A stretch of DNA of 50,991 bases from an uncultured Ruminococcus sp. (GTDB lineage: Bacteria; Bacillota; Clostridia; Oscillospirales; Acutalibacteraceae). The notes below the pieces were generated by a model, which had not been told where the DNA came from, made no database searches, and worked only from the letters and a program-made list of their open reading frames with translations. Positions within the stretch are counted from its first letter, which is position 1, and each line of letters begins with the position of its first letter. A program made the position numbers and the translations under genes. The stretch lies in NCBI GenBank assembly GCA_902776375.1, contig CACYPV010000015.1, positions 439 to 51,429 on the forward strand, written 5' to 3'. Positions 25,729 through 34,982 of the stretch are shown here, piece after piece.

Positions 25729-28017
25729 TTGGCTGAGAACAAAACGCCTCTTGAAAACAAGCCCGATAAACCTTCCAAACGCGCGCAAAAGGGGCCAAAA
25801 CAGCGGCTCCGTCAGCGCTCGGCTATATTGATAATGCTCATTTTGGTGATCGGCTTCGGCGCGGCGCTTATTCGTCTGAGCATGCTGACCGTATTTCAGG
25901 GAAGCGATCTTCAGGAACGCGCTGTAGACCAGCAGCTTGCCGACACCACGCTCACCGCAAAGCGCGGTACTATCTTTGATGCGAACGGCAACGTGCTTGC
26001 CGAAAGCGCCTCGGTTTGGCAGGTCGTCATGGCGCCGATCAACTTTGAGACCGACGAGCAGCGCAACGCCGCGGCGACGGGACTTTCCGAGATACTCGGT
26101 CTTGAGTTCGACAACGTGCTCGAAAAGACAAAGGGCAAAAACTACTACACGGTCGTCAAGCGCAAGGTCGAGGTCGAGCAGCGCGACAAGGTGCTTGAGC
26201 TGATAAACAAGCTCGCCGACGATTACGAATGCTACGGCGTTATCAGCCTGCTCGACGACTATAAGCGCTACTACCCCCACAACGAGCTCGCCTCCTGCGT
26301 TATCGGCTTTGCCGGCGCGGACGAACAGGGTCTTGAGGGTGTTGAGTACGAATACGACAGCTATCTTTCGGGAACTCCGGGCAGGATAGTCACCGCGCAG
26401 AACGCGCGCGGAACCGACATGCCCTTCGCTTACGAGCAGAATATCGCCTCGAAGGACGGCAACAATATATATTTGACGATAGATCAGAACATTCAGGCTA
26501 TCTGCGAAAAATACATGGCGCAGGGCATAGTTGAAAACAACGTGCTCAACAAGGGCGTGTGTATCGCTATGGACGTTAACACGGGAGCGATAAAGGCTAT
26601 GGTAGTTTCTCCCGGTTACGACCTGAATAATCCCTATACGCTGTCACCTAAGGCTCAGGCTGAGATAGACGCTCTGCCCGAGAAGGACAGAGACAGGGCA
26701 GAGGGCGAGGCGCTTGCGGCTATGTGGCGTAACAAGGCGGTCGCCGACACCTATATGCCCGGTTCGGTATTCAAGATGTGTACCGCTTCGATGGCGCTCG
26801 AGGAGGGCAAGGTCGACGACAACAGCTCCTTCCTGTGCAACGGTTCGATCACCGTTGAGGACAAAGAGATCCACTGCCACTCGCTGAGCGGTCACGGGGT
26901 GCAGACCTTTGTAGAGGCCATATGCAACTCGTGCAACCCCGCCTTTATCCAGATAGGACAGCTAATAGGGCTTGAAAAATTCCGCGACTATTATCAGGGC
27001 TTCGGTTTTTCAGATAAGACCGGCATCGACCTGCCGGGCGAGAGCGATGACTCCTTCTGGGAAGAGGGCTCCATGTCTCCGGTCGACTTCGCGGTCGCGT
27101 CCTTCGGACAGAACTTCGGTATCACACCTATCCAGATGATCACCGCCTGCGCGGCTGTTTCTAACGGCGGATACGTGGTGAAGCCCTATGTCGTTTCCAA
27201 GATAACCGACGCGAGCGGCAATGTCATAAAAAGCGTTGAAAAGAACGTCAAGCGTCAGGTCATTTCAAAGGAAACCTCAAAAACGATGACCGAGATACTT
27301 GCCTTCAACACCGAGCGTTCCAAAGCGACGGCGGGATATGTAGCGGGCTATAAGGTCGGCGGCAAGACGGGTACCTCGGAAAAGATCGGCGTCACCGAAA
27401 AGCAGAGTAAATTTGAGGAAGACTACATCGCCTCGATGTGCGGCATCGCCCCCGCGGACGATCCGGAGATAGCGATGCTCGTGTTCTTCGATACCCCGTC
27501 GGGAGACAACTACTACGGCTCAATGGTCGCGGCTCCCGTATTCACCAATATAATGACAGAGGTGCTCCCGTACCTCGAGATCAAGACAAACTACTCCGAA
27601 GAGGATCTGCAGTACCTCGATACCTCCGCGGGCGACTACACCGGTCTTACGGTAGACGAGGCGCTGGCGAAGGTCCAGGAGGAAGGCTTTACCGCTACCG
27701 TCAAGGGCTACGGCACAAAGGTCATCGCTCAGATACCCGGCGTTTCGTCAAAGGTTTCCTCGGGCGGCAACATCGTGCTTTACACCGACGATGAAAGCAG
27801 GCAGGAGACCGTAATGGTTCCCAGCTTCCTCGATTTCACGCCTGCAGAGGCGAACAGCGTCGCAAGTCAGTACGGTCTGAACCTAAGCTTCAAGGGCGCG
27901 ATAAGCTCTGAGGGCAGATGTACGGCTCAGGATACCAGAGAGGGCGACAGCGTGGCGCCCGGCACGGTCATCACAGTGACCTTCAGCGCGGCGTCGAGCG
28001 AAGGCTTCAATGACTAA
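25729..28017 (+). CDS. PASTA-domain class B penicillin-binding protein (FtsI/SpoVD type)
   Basis: 762 residues, TTG start behind AAAGGAGGAGG. Septal transpeptidase: one N-terminal membrane helix (~30-52), dimerisation domain, then catalytic S346-VFK, S401-C-N and K546-TG motifs, and two C-terminal PASTA domains (~640-690 and ~695-758). In Firmicutes with a dcw cluster such a gene may be the vegetative FtsI or the spore-specific SpoVD; two PASTA units fit either. Has its own promoter after a terminator, so it can be expressed apart from rsmH-ftsL. Confidence 0.93.
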   Translation: MAENKTPLENKPDKPSKRAQKGPKQRLRQRSAILIMLILVIGFGAALIRLSMLTVFQGSDLQERAVDQQLADTTLTAKRGTIFDANGNVLAESASVWQVVMAPINFETDEQRNAAATGLSEILGLEFDNVLEKTKGKNYYTVVKRKVEVEQRDKVLELINKLADDYECYGVISLLDDYKRYYPHNELASCVIGFAGADEQGLEGVEYEYDSYLSGTPGRIVTAQNARGTDMPFAYEQNIASKDGNNIYLTIDQNIQAICEKYMAQGIVENNVLNKGVCIAMDVNTGAIKAMVVSPGYDLNNPYTLSPKAQAEIDALPEKDRDRAEGEALAAMWRNKAVADTYMPGSVFKMCTASMALEEGKVDDNSSFLCNGSITVEDKEIHCHSLSGHGVQTFVEAICNSCNPAFIQIGQLIGLEKFRDYYQGFGFSDKTGIDLPGESDDSFWEEGSMSPVDFAVASFGQNFGITPIQMITACAAVSNGGYVVKPYVVSKITDASGNVIKSVEKNVKRQVISKETSKTMTEILAFNTERSKATAGYVAGYKVGGKTGTSEKIGVTEKQSKFEEDYIASMCGIAPADDPEIAMLVFFDTPSGDNYYGSMVAAPVFTNIMTEVLPYLEIKTNYSEEDLQYLDTSAGDYTGLTVDEALAKVQEEGFTATVKGYGTKVIAQIPGVSSKVSSGGNIVLYTDDESRQETVMVPSFLDFTPAEANSVASQYGLNLSFKGAISSEGRCTAQDTREGDSVAPGTVITVTFSAASSEGFND

Positions 28018-28089
28018 AAGCCCGGTAACGGACGGCTTACGGAAAACTTTGAGAGATCATTTATGAGATAAATTGAAAGGAAGATAAAA

Positions 28090-29148
28090 ATGGTTGTTTA
28101 CGGCATATGGACATTTTGCGCGGCGATCATCGCATTCATCATCTCGGCTTTGGTGGGAAGGGTTTTGATACCGTATCTTCACAAGCTGAATTTCGGGCAG
28201 ACTATTCTTGACATAGGTCCGAGCTGGCACAAGGAAAAGCAGGGCACTCCCGTTATGGGCGGCATTATGTTTATTGTCGCCATCACCATTGTTACCGTTA
28301 TCAGCACTGTGCTCTACATGTTTATAGGCGAGCATGTGCTCGGCTCGTTCATTTTGGATATGAACAAAGAGGTCATCCGCATCTTTGCGGGACTCGGTCT
28401 GGCGCTTGCGAACGGTATCATCGGCTTTGTGGACGACTACACCAAGGTCGTCAAAAAGCGCAACCTCGGTCTTACCGCCGTTCAAAAGCTTATCTTCCAG
28501 TTTGCGGCGGCAGGCGCGTATCTTGCGGTGCTCGGTTTTTCGGGCTGCGGAAGCGAGATGTACATTCCCTTTGTTGACCATCCGGTCGACCTCGGCGTGT
28601 TCTATTACATCATTTCCGCTATAGTTATCGTCGGCGTGGTTAACGCTGTAAACCTCACCGACGGCGTCGACGGTCTTGACGGTTCCATCACCTTCTTTGT
28701 AGCCGTTACATTCATGCTTATTTCCAGCGCGCTTTACCGTTTGGGAATCACCGCGTTCAGCGCGGCAGCGGCGGGCGCATGCCTCGGATTTTTGGTTTGG
28801 AACTTCCATCCCGCAAAGGTGTTCATGGGCGACACGGGTTCGCTTTTCCTCGGCGGCTTGGTGTGCGCTTTGGCGTTTTCGATCAAAATGCCCATACTGC
28901 TTTTGCCTATGGGTATCGTGTATCTTTGCGAGATGTTCTCGGTCATCCTTCAGGTCGGCTACTTCAAGCTCACGCACGGCAAGCGACTTTTCAAGATGAG
29001 CCCTATCCACCATCACTTTGAGATGAGCGGTTGGAGCGAAGTTAAGATCGTGTGCGTGTTCAGCATGGTCACGGCTTTGTTTGGCATTATTTCGTTCCTG
29101 CTTGTGAACTTCGGCGTTATCCGCTTCATACCGGGGCCGATTTATTGA
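28090..29148 (+). CDS. mraY: Phospho-MurNAc-pentapeptide transferase
   Basis: 352 residues, about ten membrane helices. Makes lipid I from UDP-MurNAc-pentapeptide and undecaprenyl phosphate. Conserved loops GPSWHKEKQGTPVMGG, FVDDYTKV, NLTDGVDGLDG, FHPAKVFMGDTGSLFLGG and the HHHFE loop (SPIHHHFEMSGW) are all intact. AAAGGAAG before ATG. Confidence 0.97.
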   Translation: MVVYGIWTFCAAIIAFIISALVGRVLIPYLHKLNFGQTILDIGPSWHKEKQGTPVMGGIMFIVAITIVTVISTVLYMFIGEHVLGSFILDMNKEVIRIFAGLGLALANGIIGFVDDYTKVVKKRNLGLTAVQKLIFQFAAAGAYLAVLGFSGCGSEMYIPFVDHPVDLGVFYYIISAIVIVGVVNAVNLTDGVDGLDGSITFFVAVTFMLISSALYRLGITAFSAAAAGACLGFLVWNFHPAKVFMGDTGSLFLGGLVCALAFSIKMPILLLPMGIVYLCEMFSVILQVGYFKLTHGKRLFKMSPIHHHFEMSGWSEVKIVCVFSMVTALFGIISFLLVNFGVIRFIPGPIY

Positions 29149-29190
29149 TCAACGGATCATACTCATAACTTCCAAAAGGGGGTTGCCGTA

Positions 29191-30441
29191 TTGGCTCCTA
29201 ATCAAAAAATGATCCTTCGTGCGGACGTCAACCGCGTTTACGACGAGAAGTACCGCACGCAGGAGGAAAAAGAGAAGTTCTTTATCCGCGGCAAGCGCAA
29301 GCCGAAAAACGGCAAGTGGTTTTCGGTCGGGTTGGGAATAGACCTCCCGTTTTGCCTGCTGATCCTGATATTGCTCGTCATAGGAACGATAATGATGTTC
29401 TCGGCGAGCTACGCGTTCTCATACTACACGGTGGGCGACAGCTACTTTTACCTAAAGCGGCAGATCCTGTTTATCGTGTTGGGTATCGCAGCTATGGCTG
29501 TGATGTCGTTTTTCAACTACAACAAGCTGCACAAGATCGCTCCCTTCGTTCTGGGCGCGGCGTACTTTGCGCTGCTGCTGGTGCTTATCCTGCCATCTGC
29601 GGAGGGCGGCGTAAGGCGCTGGATACCTCTGGGCATATTCAATATCCAGCCGTCCGAGATAGCAAAGCTCGCGGTTATATTGTTTTTCGCGCACTGGGCG
29701 AGCAAGTATTATAAGCTTATGCAGCTTCCTAAGTACAGCATCCTGCCGGGCATTGTAGTGTTCGGCTCCATTTCGGTGCTGCTGCTGCTTGAGCCGCACT
29801 ATTCGGGTATCGTCATCATCGGCGTGCTGACGGTCATAATGCTGTATATAGGCGGAATGAAAGCTAAATATCTTATAATCGGCGGCATCATTTTCGCGGG
29901 TATAATCCTGCTGCTGGCGGTCACGGGCGGACTTTCCTACGCCATGAGCCGTATGGACGGTTGGGGACAGGCGCTGTCCGCCGAGCGCGGCACCGAGCTC
30001 TGGGATCAGACCTGGCAGACGCGCAACTCGCTTTACGCTATCGGCTCCGGCGGTCTGTGGGGTTTGGGACTCGGTCAGTCAAGGCAAAAATTCCTGTACC
30101 TGCCCGAGCCGCAGAACGACTTTATCTTCGCTATCGTCGTCGAGGAGCTGGGTCTTATCGGCGCGGCTATCATCCTGCTTATCTTCGCTCTGCTGGTATG
30201 GCGCGGCATAACGCTCTCGCTCAGGGCAAAGGATCGCTTCGGAAAGCTGCTGGGTATAGGACTTACCTCACAGATAGGCGTTCAGGTCGTTTTCAACATT
30301 CTGGTTATCACCGACTGGCTGCCAAACACCGGTATCAGTTTGCCGTTTTTCAGCTACGGCGGCTCGTCGCTTATAATGCTGCTTGCGCAGATGGGCATAG
30401 TGCTGTCTGTGTCGCGAACGGCAAATATAGAAAAACTGTAA
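29191..30441 (+). CDS. SEDS peptidoglycan polymerase (FtsW/SpoVE)
   Basis: 416 residues, TTG start behind GGGGG. About ten membrane helices. SEDS marks: a basic N-terminal tail, the periplasmic GGVRRWIPLGIFNIQPSEIAKLA block, and LPFFSYGGSS near the end. It polymerises lipid II with the class B PBP encoded just upstream. Vegetative FtsW and sporulation SpoVE cannot be separated by eye. Confidence 0.93.
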   Translation: MAPNQKMILRADVNRVYDEKYRTQEEKEKFFIRGKRKPKNGKWFSVGLGIDLPFCLLILILLVIGTIMMFSASYAFSYYTVGDSYFYLKRQILFIVLGIAAMAVMSFFNYNKLHKIAPFVLGAAYFALLLVLILPSAEGGVRRWIPLGIFNIQPSEIAKLAVILFFAHWASKYYKLMQLPKYSILPGIVVFGSISVLLLLEPHYSGIVIIGVLTVIMLYIGGMKAKYLIIGGIIFAGIILLLAVTGGLSYAMSRMDGWGQALSAERGTELWDQTWQTRNSLYAIGSGGLWGLGLGQSRQKFLYLPEPQNDFIFAIVVEELGLIGAAIILLIFALLVWRGITLSLRAKDRFGKLLGIGLTSQIGVQVVFNILVITDWLPNTGISLPFFSYGGSSLIMLLAQMGIVLSVSRTANIEKL

Positions 30442-30466
30442 CCGGTTGCCACCGGAGGGCGAAGCC

Positions 30467-30501
30467 CTTAACTTAACTCTCAACTCTCAACTTTTAACTC
30501 T
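30467..30501 (+). repeat. Heptamer array YAACTYT x5
   Basis: CTTAACT, TAACTCT, CAACTCT, CAACTTT, TAACTCT, ending seven bases before the murG ribosome site; preceded by small hairpins CCGG-ttgcca-CCGG and GGGC-gaa-GCCC. Confidence 0.9.
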
Positions 30502-30518
30502 AAAGATAGGTGCATGTT

Positions 30519-31637
30519 ATGAAAATTTTACTTGCGGGCGGCGGTACAGCCGGACACATCAACCCCGCTTTGGCTATAGCGGGCTATATCAAGAAAAGAC
30601 GTCCCGATACTCAATTTCTGTTTATCGGCAACAAGGACGGCATGGAGCAAAGGCTGGTTCCGCAGGCGGGATTTGAGATAAAATCTATCACAATAAGCGG
30701 CTTTCAGCGCAGCCTTTCGCCGAAGAGCATGCTGGCGAACGCAAAGACCGTAGGACGCACCTTTTCTTCGTCTGCCGCGGCAAAGAAGATAATAAAGGAG
30801 TTCAAGCCGGATATTTGCATCGGCACGGGCGGATATGTATCAGGCCCCGTCGTGCGCGAGGCGGCTAAGCTCGGCATCCCCTGCATAATCCACGAACAGA
30901 ACGCCTATCCCGGCGTTACCAATAAAATGCTTGCAAAGCGCGTAAAAAAGGTCATGCTCGCCGTTGAGGCGGCAAAGCCTTACTTCAAGGACGCGCCGAT
31001 CGTCGTGACGGGAAATCCCGTGCGCGGAGAGATACTCACCGCAGACAAGGCGGAGTCGAGGAAGAAGCTTGGGCTCGATCAGCGCCCCGTAATTCTCTCC
31101 TTCGGCGGAAGCCTGGGCGCGCAGAAGATAAACGAGGCGCTCACGGATATACTCGTGCGCAGCGGCAAGGACGGCAGATATCAGCATATACATGCCTACG
31201 GCAAGTACGGCGGCTGGCTGCCCGACGCTATCAAGGAAAAGGGCGTAGTTATCGAGGACTGCAAAAACCTTGATATCCGCCCCTACATCGACAATATGCC
31301 AGAGTGCATGGCAGCTGCCGATCTGGTGATCTGCCGCGCGGGCGCGATCACCCTCAGCGAGGTGCAGGCAATGGGCAAGCCCGCGATCCTGATACCCTCG
31401 CCGAACGTGGCTGAGAATCACCAGTATCATAATGCGATGGCGCTTGTGAACGCGGGCGCCGCGGAGATAATAGAGGAGAGCGATTTGAGCGGCGAGGCGG
31501 TCATCGAAAAAGCCGACTCTATGCTGCAAAGCGCCGAAACACTCGCGAAATTCAGCGAAAACTCCAAAAAAATGGCGATCACCAACGCAAATGAGCGCAT
31601 TTATGCCGTTGTAAAACAGGTGCTTCATTTGTTATAA
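30519..31637 (+). CDS. murG: Lipid II synthase MurG
   Basis: 372 residues from ATG 30519 (GTG 30510 is an alternative). Adds GlcNAc to lipid I at the inner membrane face. N-terminal GGGTAGHINPALA and C-terminal donor site AGAITLSEVQAMGKPAILIPSP are intact. Follows ftsW after a 77-base gap containing the heptamer array. Confidence 0.97.
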   Translation: MKILLAGGGTAGHINPALAIAGYIKKRRPDTQFLFIGNKDGMEQRLVPQAGFEIKSITISGFQRSLSPKSMLANAKTVGRTFSSSAAAKKIIKEFKPDICIGTGGYVSGPVVREAAKLGIPCIIHEQNAYPGVTNKMLAKRVKKVMLAVEAAKPYFKDAPIVVTGNPVRGEILTADKAESRKKLGLDQRPVILSFGGSLGAQKINEALTDILVRSGKDGRYQHIHAYGKYGGWLPDAIKEKGVVIEDCKNLDIRPYIDNMPECMAAADLVICRAGAITLSEVQAMGKPAILIPSPNVAENHQYHNAMALVNAGAAEIIEESDLSGEAVIEKADSMLQSAETLAKFSENSKKMAITNANERIYAVVKQVLHLL

Positions 31638-31968
31638 TATATCCAAGCATGTATTTTAGTGCGCCTTTGGATAGAGCGCCTTTTCGGAGGCACCGACATA
31701 ACGGCGCGTCAAAACTCAGTGCACCGACTGAAAGGGCTATTCATTTAAAAACGCCGGATTTATAATCGACCTATCTCGCGTAAACGTGCATTTACCGATA
31801 AACAAAAGTTTAAGTCCGCGTACTGCCCTCCCGTGGCAACGGGCGCGTAAACGTGCATTTACCGATAAACGAAAGATTTAGTCCGCGTACTGCCCTCCCG
31901 TGGCAACGGGGGCACAGAATATCATCTTCTACATAGAATAAACTATGATTCTATAAGAGGGTGTTTGT
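31638..31968. other. Structured 331-base gap between murG and murA
   Basis: No gene. Contains a perfect-length tandem duplication (next entry), several small hairpins, and TAGAAT/ATTCTA inverted arms (31934-31939 and 31948-31953) just before the murA ribosome site. No terminator with a clear T run and no convincing promoter were found. Confidence 0.6.
31777..31910. repeat. 67-bp tandem duplication
   Basis: Units 31777-31843 and 31844-31910 differ at only about four positions. Each unit can form GTAAA/TTTAC and CCCGT-ggca-ACGGG hairpins, so it reads as a two-copy structured module. Confidence 0.9.
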
Positions 31969-33222
31969 GTGTCAAAGCTGTATATTACAGGACGTAAGCG
32001 GCTGAACGGTGCGGTCAAGGTTCAGGGCGCGAAAAACAGCGCTTTGCCAATACTTGCGGCGACGGCGCTTTGCAAGGGCGAAAGTGTTATTTACAACTGC
32101 CCCGTGCTTTCGGATACCGAGGCGTCGCTTATGACCCTGCGCTATCTGGGGTGCAGGGCGGAGCGAAGCGGAAACACTGTTATAGTCCGTAACGACGGAC
32201 TGAAACGCAGCGACATCCCCGACTCGCTGATGCGCAAAACACGCGGCTCGGTCGTGTTCCTCGGCGCGGTATTGGCGGCTGAGGGAAAAGCGAAGATTTG
32301 TCTGCCGGGCGGCTGCGATATCGGGATACGTCCCATCGACATGCACATAAAAGCGCTGAGGAAGCTCGGCGCGGTCATTAAAGAGCGGCGCGGATGTCTT
32401 GACTGCCGCGTGCCTCACGGCTTAAAGGGCTGCGAGATCGCTCTGCCGTTTCCCAGCGTCGGCGCTACCGAGGACATCATGCTCGCGGCGTGCACGGCGG
32501 ACGGCACAACAACGATAACGAACGCAGCCAGAGAGCCCGAGATCGGCGACCTCGCGGATTTCCTGAACCGCTGCGGTGCGCAGATCAGCGGAGCGGGCGA
32601 GGGCACTGTGATCATCGACGGCGTAAAAGAATTGAAAGGCTGCGCTCACGCGGTGATCCCCGACAGGATCGTTGCGGCTACGCTTATTTCGTGCGCCGCC
32701 GTGACGGGCGGAGATATCACGCTAAAGGGCGTTATCCACAGCCATCTCGGCGCGGTGATTTCCGTGTTCGAGGACGCCGGCTGTGCTTTTAAAGCCGACG
32801 GGAACGAGCTTAGGATCAAGGCTCCCGAGCGGCTTGAACCGATGAAGCTTATAAGAACAATGCCGTATCCCGGATTTCCGACCGACGCGCAGGCGCCTGT
32901 GCTTGCGGCGGCAGCGGTCGCCGACGGAACCACGGTGTTTATTGAAAATATATTTGAAAACCGTTACCGTCACGCCGCCGAGTTGGCGCGGATGGGAGCG
33001 GATATACGAACCGAGGGCAAGCTCGCGGTGGTCGAGGGCGTACCGCGATTATACGGCGTGGCGGTCGAAGCGACCGACCTGCGCGGAGCGGCGGCGCTCG
33101 TCGCGGCGGGACTTTGCTGCGAGGGCAAAACCGAGATAAGCGGCGTGAAGTATCTTGAACGCGGCTACGAAGATTTTGAGCAAAAGCTTGCGGCGCTTGG
33201 TGCGGAGATAGTTAAGTTATAA
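31969..33222 (+). CDS. murA: UDP-GlcNAc 1-carboxyvinyltransferase
   Basis: 417 residues, GTG start behind AGAGGG. First committed step of peptidoglycan precursor synthesis. N-terminal KVQGAKNSALPILAA, catalytic loop LPGGCDIGIRPID with C116 (fosfomycin-sensitive type) and FPTDAQAP near the middle. Full length. Its last codon and stop (TTA TAA) lie within a heptamer array. Confidence 0.96.
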   Translation: MSKLYITGRKRLNGAVKVQGAKNSALPILAATALCKGESVIYNCPVLSDTEASLMTLRYLGCRAERSGNTVIVRNDGLKRSDIPDSLMRKTRGSVVFLGAVLAAEGKAKICLPGGCDIGIRPIDMHIKALRKLGAVIKERRGCLDCRVPHGLKGCEIALPFPSVGATEDIMLAACTADGTTTITNAAREPEIGDLADFLNRCGAQISGAGEGTVIIDGVKELKGCAHAVIPDRIVAATLISCAAVTGGDITLKGVIHSHLGAVISVFEDAGCAFKADGNELRIKAPERLEPMKLIRTMPYPGFPTDAQAPVLAAAAVADGTTVFIENIFENRYRHAAELARMGADIRTEGKLAVVEGVPRLYGVAVEATDLRGAAALVAAGLCCEGKTEISGVKYLERGYEDFEQKLAALGAEIVKL

Positions 33223-33279
33223 GTAATAAGTTATAAGTAATAAGTAATAAGTTATAAGTAATAAGTAATAAGTAATAAG
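33217..33279 (+). repeat. Heptamer tandem array, TWATAAG x9
   Basis: Nine exact-length TTATAAG/TAATAAG units, the same family as 1473-1549, beginning inside the last murA codons. Confidence 0.95.
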
Positions 33280-33362
33280 TTTGATATTACGTTGGATTAT
33301 TTGCAGGAACCTTTCCTCAAAATCAACACTATTAATTATATATCCGAACAGGAGGACGTCTG

Positions 33363-34844
33363 TTGGATTCCAAGGAAAAGAAACAGCTTGCAAAGCAGCG
33401 CAAGGAAAACGCTAAGCAGGCACAGAAGTACCACAAAGAACAGGAAAAACAGAATAAAAAATCCTCTGAAAGCAGCATCAAGGCAGACGAATCCAAGGGT
33501 AAAAGCAAGATCAAGGACGCTGTGAGCAGACGTCGCGCGAAACGCCGTCTGGATAGCGACGAAAACCTCAGCCGTGAGGAGAAATTCAGGCGCGAGGGCG
33601 AGGAAAAGATAAGGAATCTGCAGCCTCAGGATTACGAGGAAGGTTACTTTATCGACGAGTACGCCGAAAAACAGCGCCAGGAAAAACGCGCCAAGGAGAT
33701 CCGCAAGCAGGAAAAAGAGGTCATTTCGCGCAGCAAAAAGCCGATGACCCGCAAGCAGATACGCTTAAAAAGGATACTTATTTCCTCCGGTATCTTCGCG
33801 GCGGTGATCATCATCGGCGTTGTTCTCAGCCTTACCGTGCTGTTCAAAATAGAAAAGATCGAGGTCGAGGGCGACGTTTACTACGAGGAAGATCAGATAG
33901 TCGCCTTCAGCAACGTTGCGTCCGGACAGAATATTTTTATCAGTTCGTGGAATAGTACTCCCGAGGAGATCGTAAAAAACCTGCCGTTTATCGAGAGCGC
34001 CGACGTCAGCGTTTCTATCCCCGACACGGTCACAATAAAGGTGACTAACGCCGTGCCGACATACGCGGTGAAGTGCCCCGAGGGTTATCTTGTAGTCAGC
34101 TCAAAGGGCAGGATACTCGACATTACCGATAAGAAGAGCGACGAGCTTATCGAGCTTAAATGCGGCGAGATAAAGCAGTCAAAAAAGGGCGAGTATCTCG
34201 ATTTAGGTGATGAAAGCGCGCCGGAGGTGCTCAACAGCGTCGCAAAGAGCTTTGAGGCGAACGGCGTTGACAAGATCACCGGCTTTGACGTTACCAACCT
34301 TTCCGCTATCATTATAAACTACGACAACAGGATCGACATCAATATCGGACTGCCCGAGGATATCGATTATAAAATAAGAACGGCGTTCACCATAATCAAC
34401 GAAAAGCTTGACCCCAACAAGACCGGTATGGTCGCGGGAACGCTGGATGTTTCCACCTGCAACAAGAACAAAATGTCGCGCTATAAGCCATCCGAAACGC
34501 AGCCGACTACCGCGCCGAGCACAACGGCACCCGTGAATAACGGCGGCGCGGTCAATAACGGGGGAGGCACTGCCGACAACGGCGGCGACGCATACTACAA
34601 CGGCGGCTATACCGACGAATATTACGGCGGCGGAGCGTACGACAACGGCGGTTATACCGACGAATATTACGGCGGCGGCGCGTACGACAACGGCGGTTAT
34701 ACCGACGAATACTACGGCGACGGAGCGTATAATAACGGCGGTTATACCGACGAATATTACGGCGACGGAGCGTATAATAACGGCGGCGACGCATACGACA
34801 ACGGCGGCGACGTCGAGTATGACTGGCAGCCGTACGAAGGCTGA
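33363..34844 (+). CDS. divIB: Divisome protein DivIB/FtsQ with repetitive C-terminus
   Basis: 493 residues, TTG start behind AGGAGGA. A ~135-residue highly charged cytoplasmic tail, membrane helix near 138-162, POTRA (FKIEKIEVEGDVYYEEDQIV...), beta domain to about 360, then a Thr/Pro linker and an Asn/Gly/Tyr/Asp-rich tail. The tail holds four 15-residue repeats (GGYTDEYYGGGAYDN type). DivIB stabilises the FtsL-DivIC complex at the septum. Much longer than the usual 260-300 residues because of both tails. Confidence 0.88.
   Translation: MDSKEKKQLAKQRKENAKQAQKYHKEQEKQNKKSSESSIKADESKGKSKIKDAVSRRRAKRRLDSDENLSREEKFRREGEEKIRNLQPQDYEEGYFIDEYAEKQRQEKRAKEIRKQEKEVISRSKKPMTRKQIRLKRILISSGIFAAVIIIGVVLSLTVLFKIEKIEVEGDVYYEEDQIVAFSNVASGQNIFISSWNSTPEEIVKNLPFIESADVSVSIPDTVTIKVTNAVPTYAVKCPEGYLVVSSKGRILDITDKKSDELIELKCGEIKQSKKGEYLDLGDESAPEVLNSVAKSFEANGVDKITGFDVTNLSAIIINYDNRIDINIGLPEDIDYKIRTAFTIINEKLDPNKTGMVAGTLDVSTCNKNKMSRYKPSETQPTTAPSTTAPVNNGGAVNNGGGTADNGGDAYYNGGYTDEYYGGGAYDNGGYTDEYYGGGAYDNGGYTDEYYGDGAYNNGGYTDEYYGDGAYNNGGDAYDNGGDVEYDWQPYEG
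34602..34781 (+). repeat. 45-bp in-frame tandem repeat x4 in divIB
   Basis: Units start at 34602, 34647, 34692 and 34737. Each encodes a 15-residue extracellular Gly/Tyr/Asp block; units differ by a few substitutions. Confidence 0.92.
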
Positions 34845-34879
34845 CGCTGAATTTTACCGAAAAAATGCAGATAAAACCA

Positions 34880-34908
34880 TTGCTATTTTGAAAAAAGTAT
34901 GGTAATAT
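34880..34908 (+). promoter_or_regulatory. Promoter of ftsZ
   Basis: TTGCTA at 34880-34885, 17-bp spacer, TAATAT at 34903-34908, giving a ~70-base leader ending in AAGGAGG. Confidence 0.65.
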
Positions 34909-34982
34909 ATTAGCAAAGTATGTATTTTTAGATACTATGCGGTTTTTATAATAGATTCGTAATCAATAAGGAGGAAGTTAAA

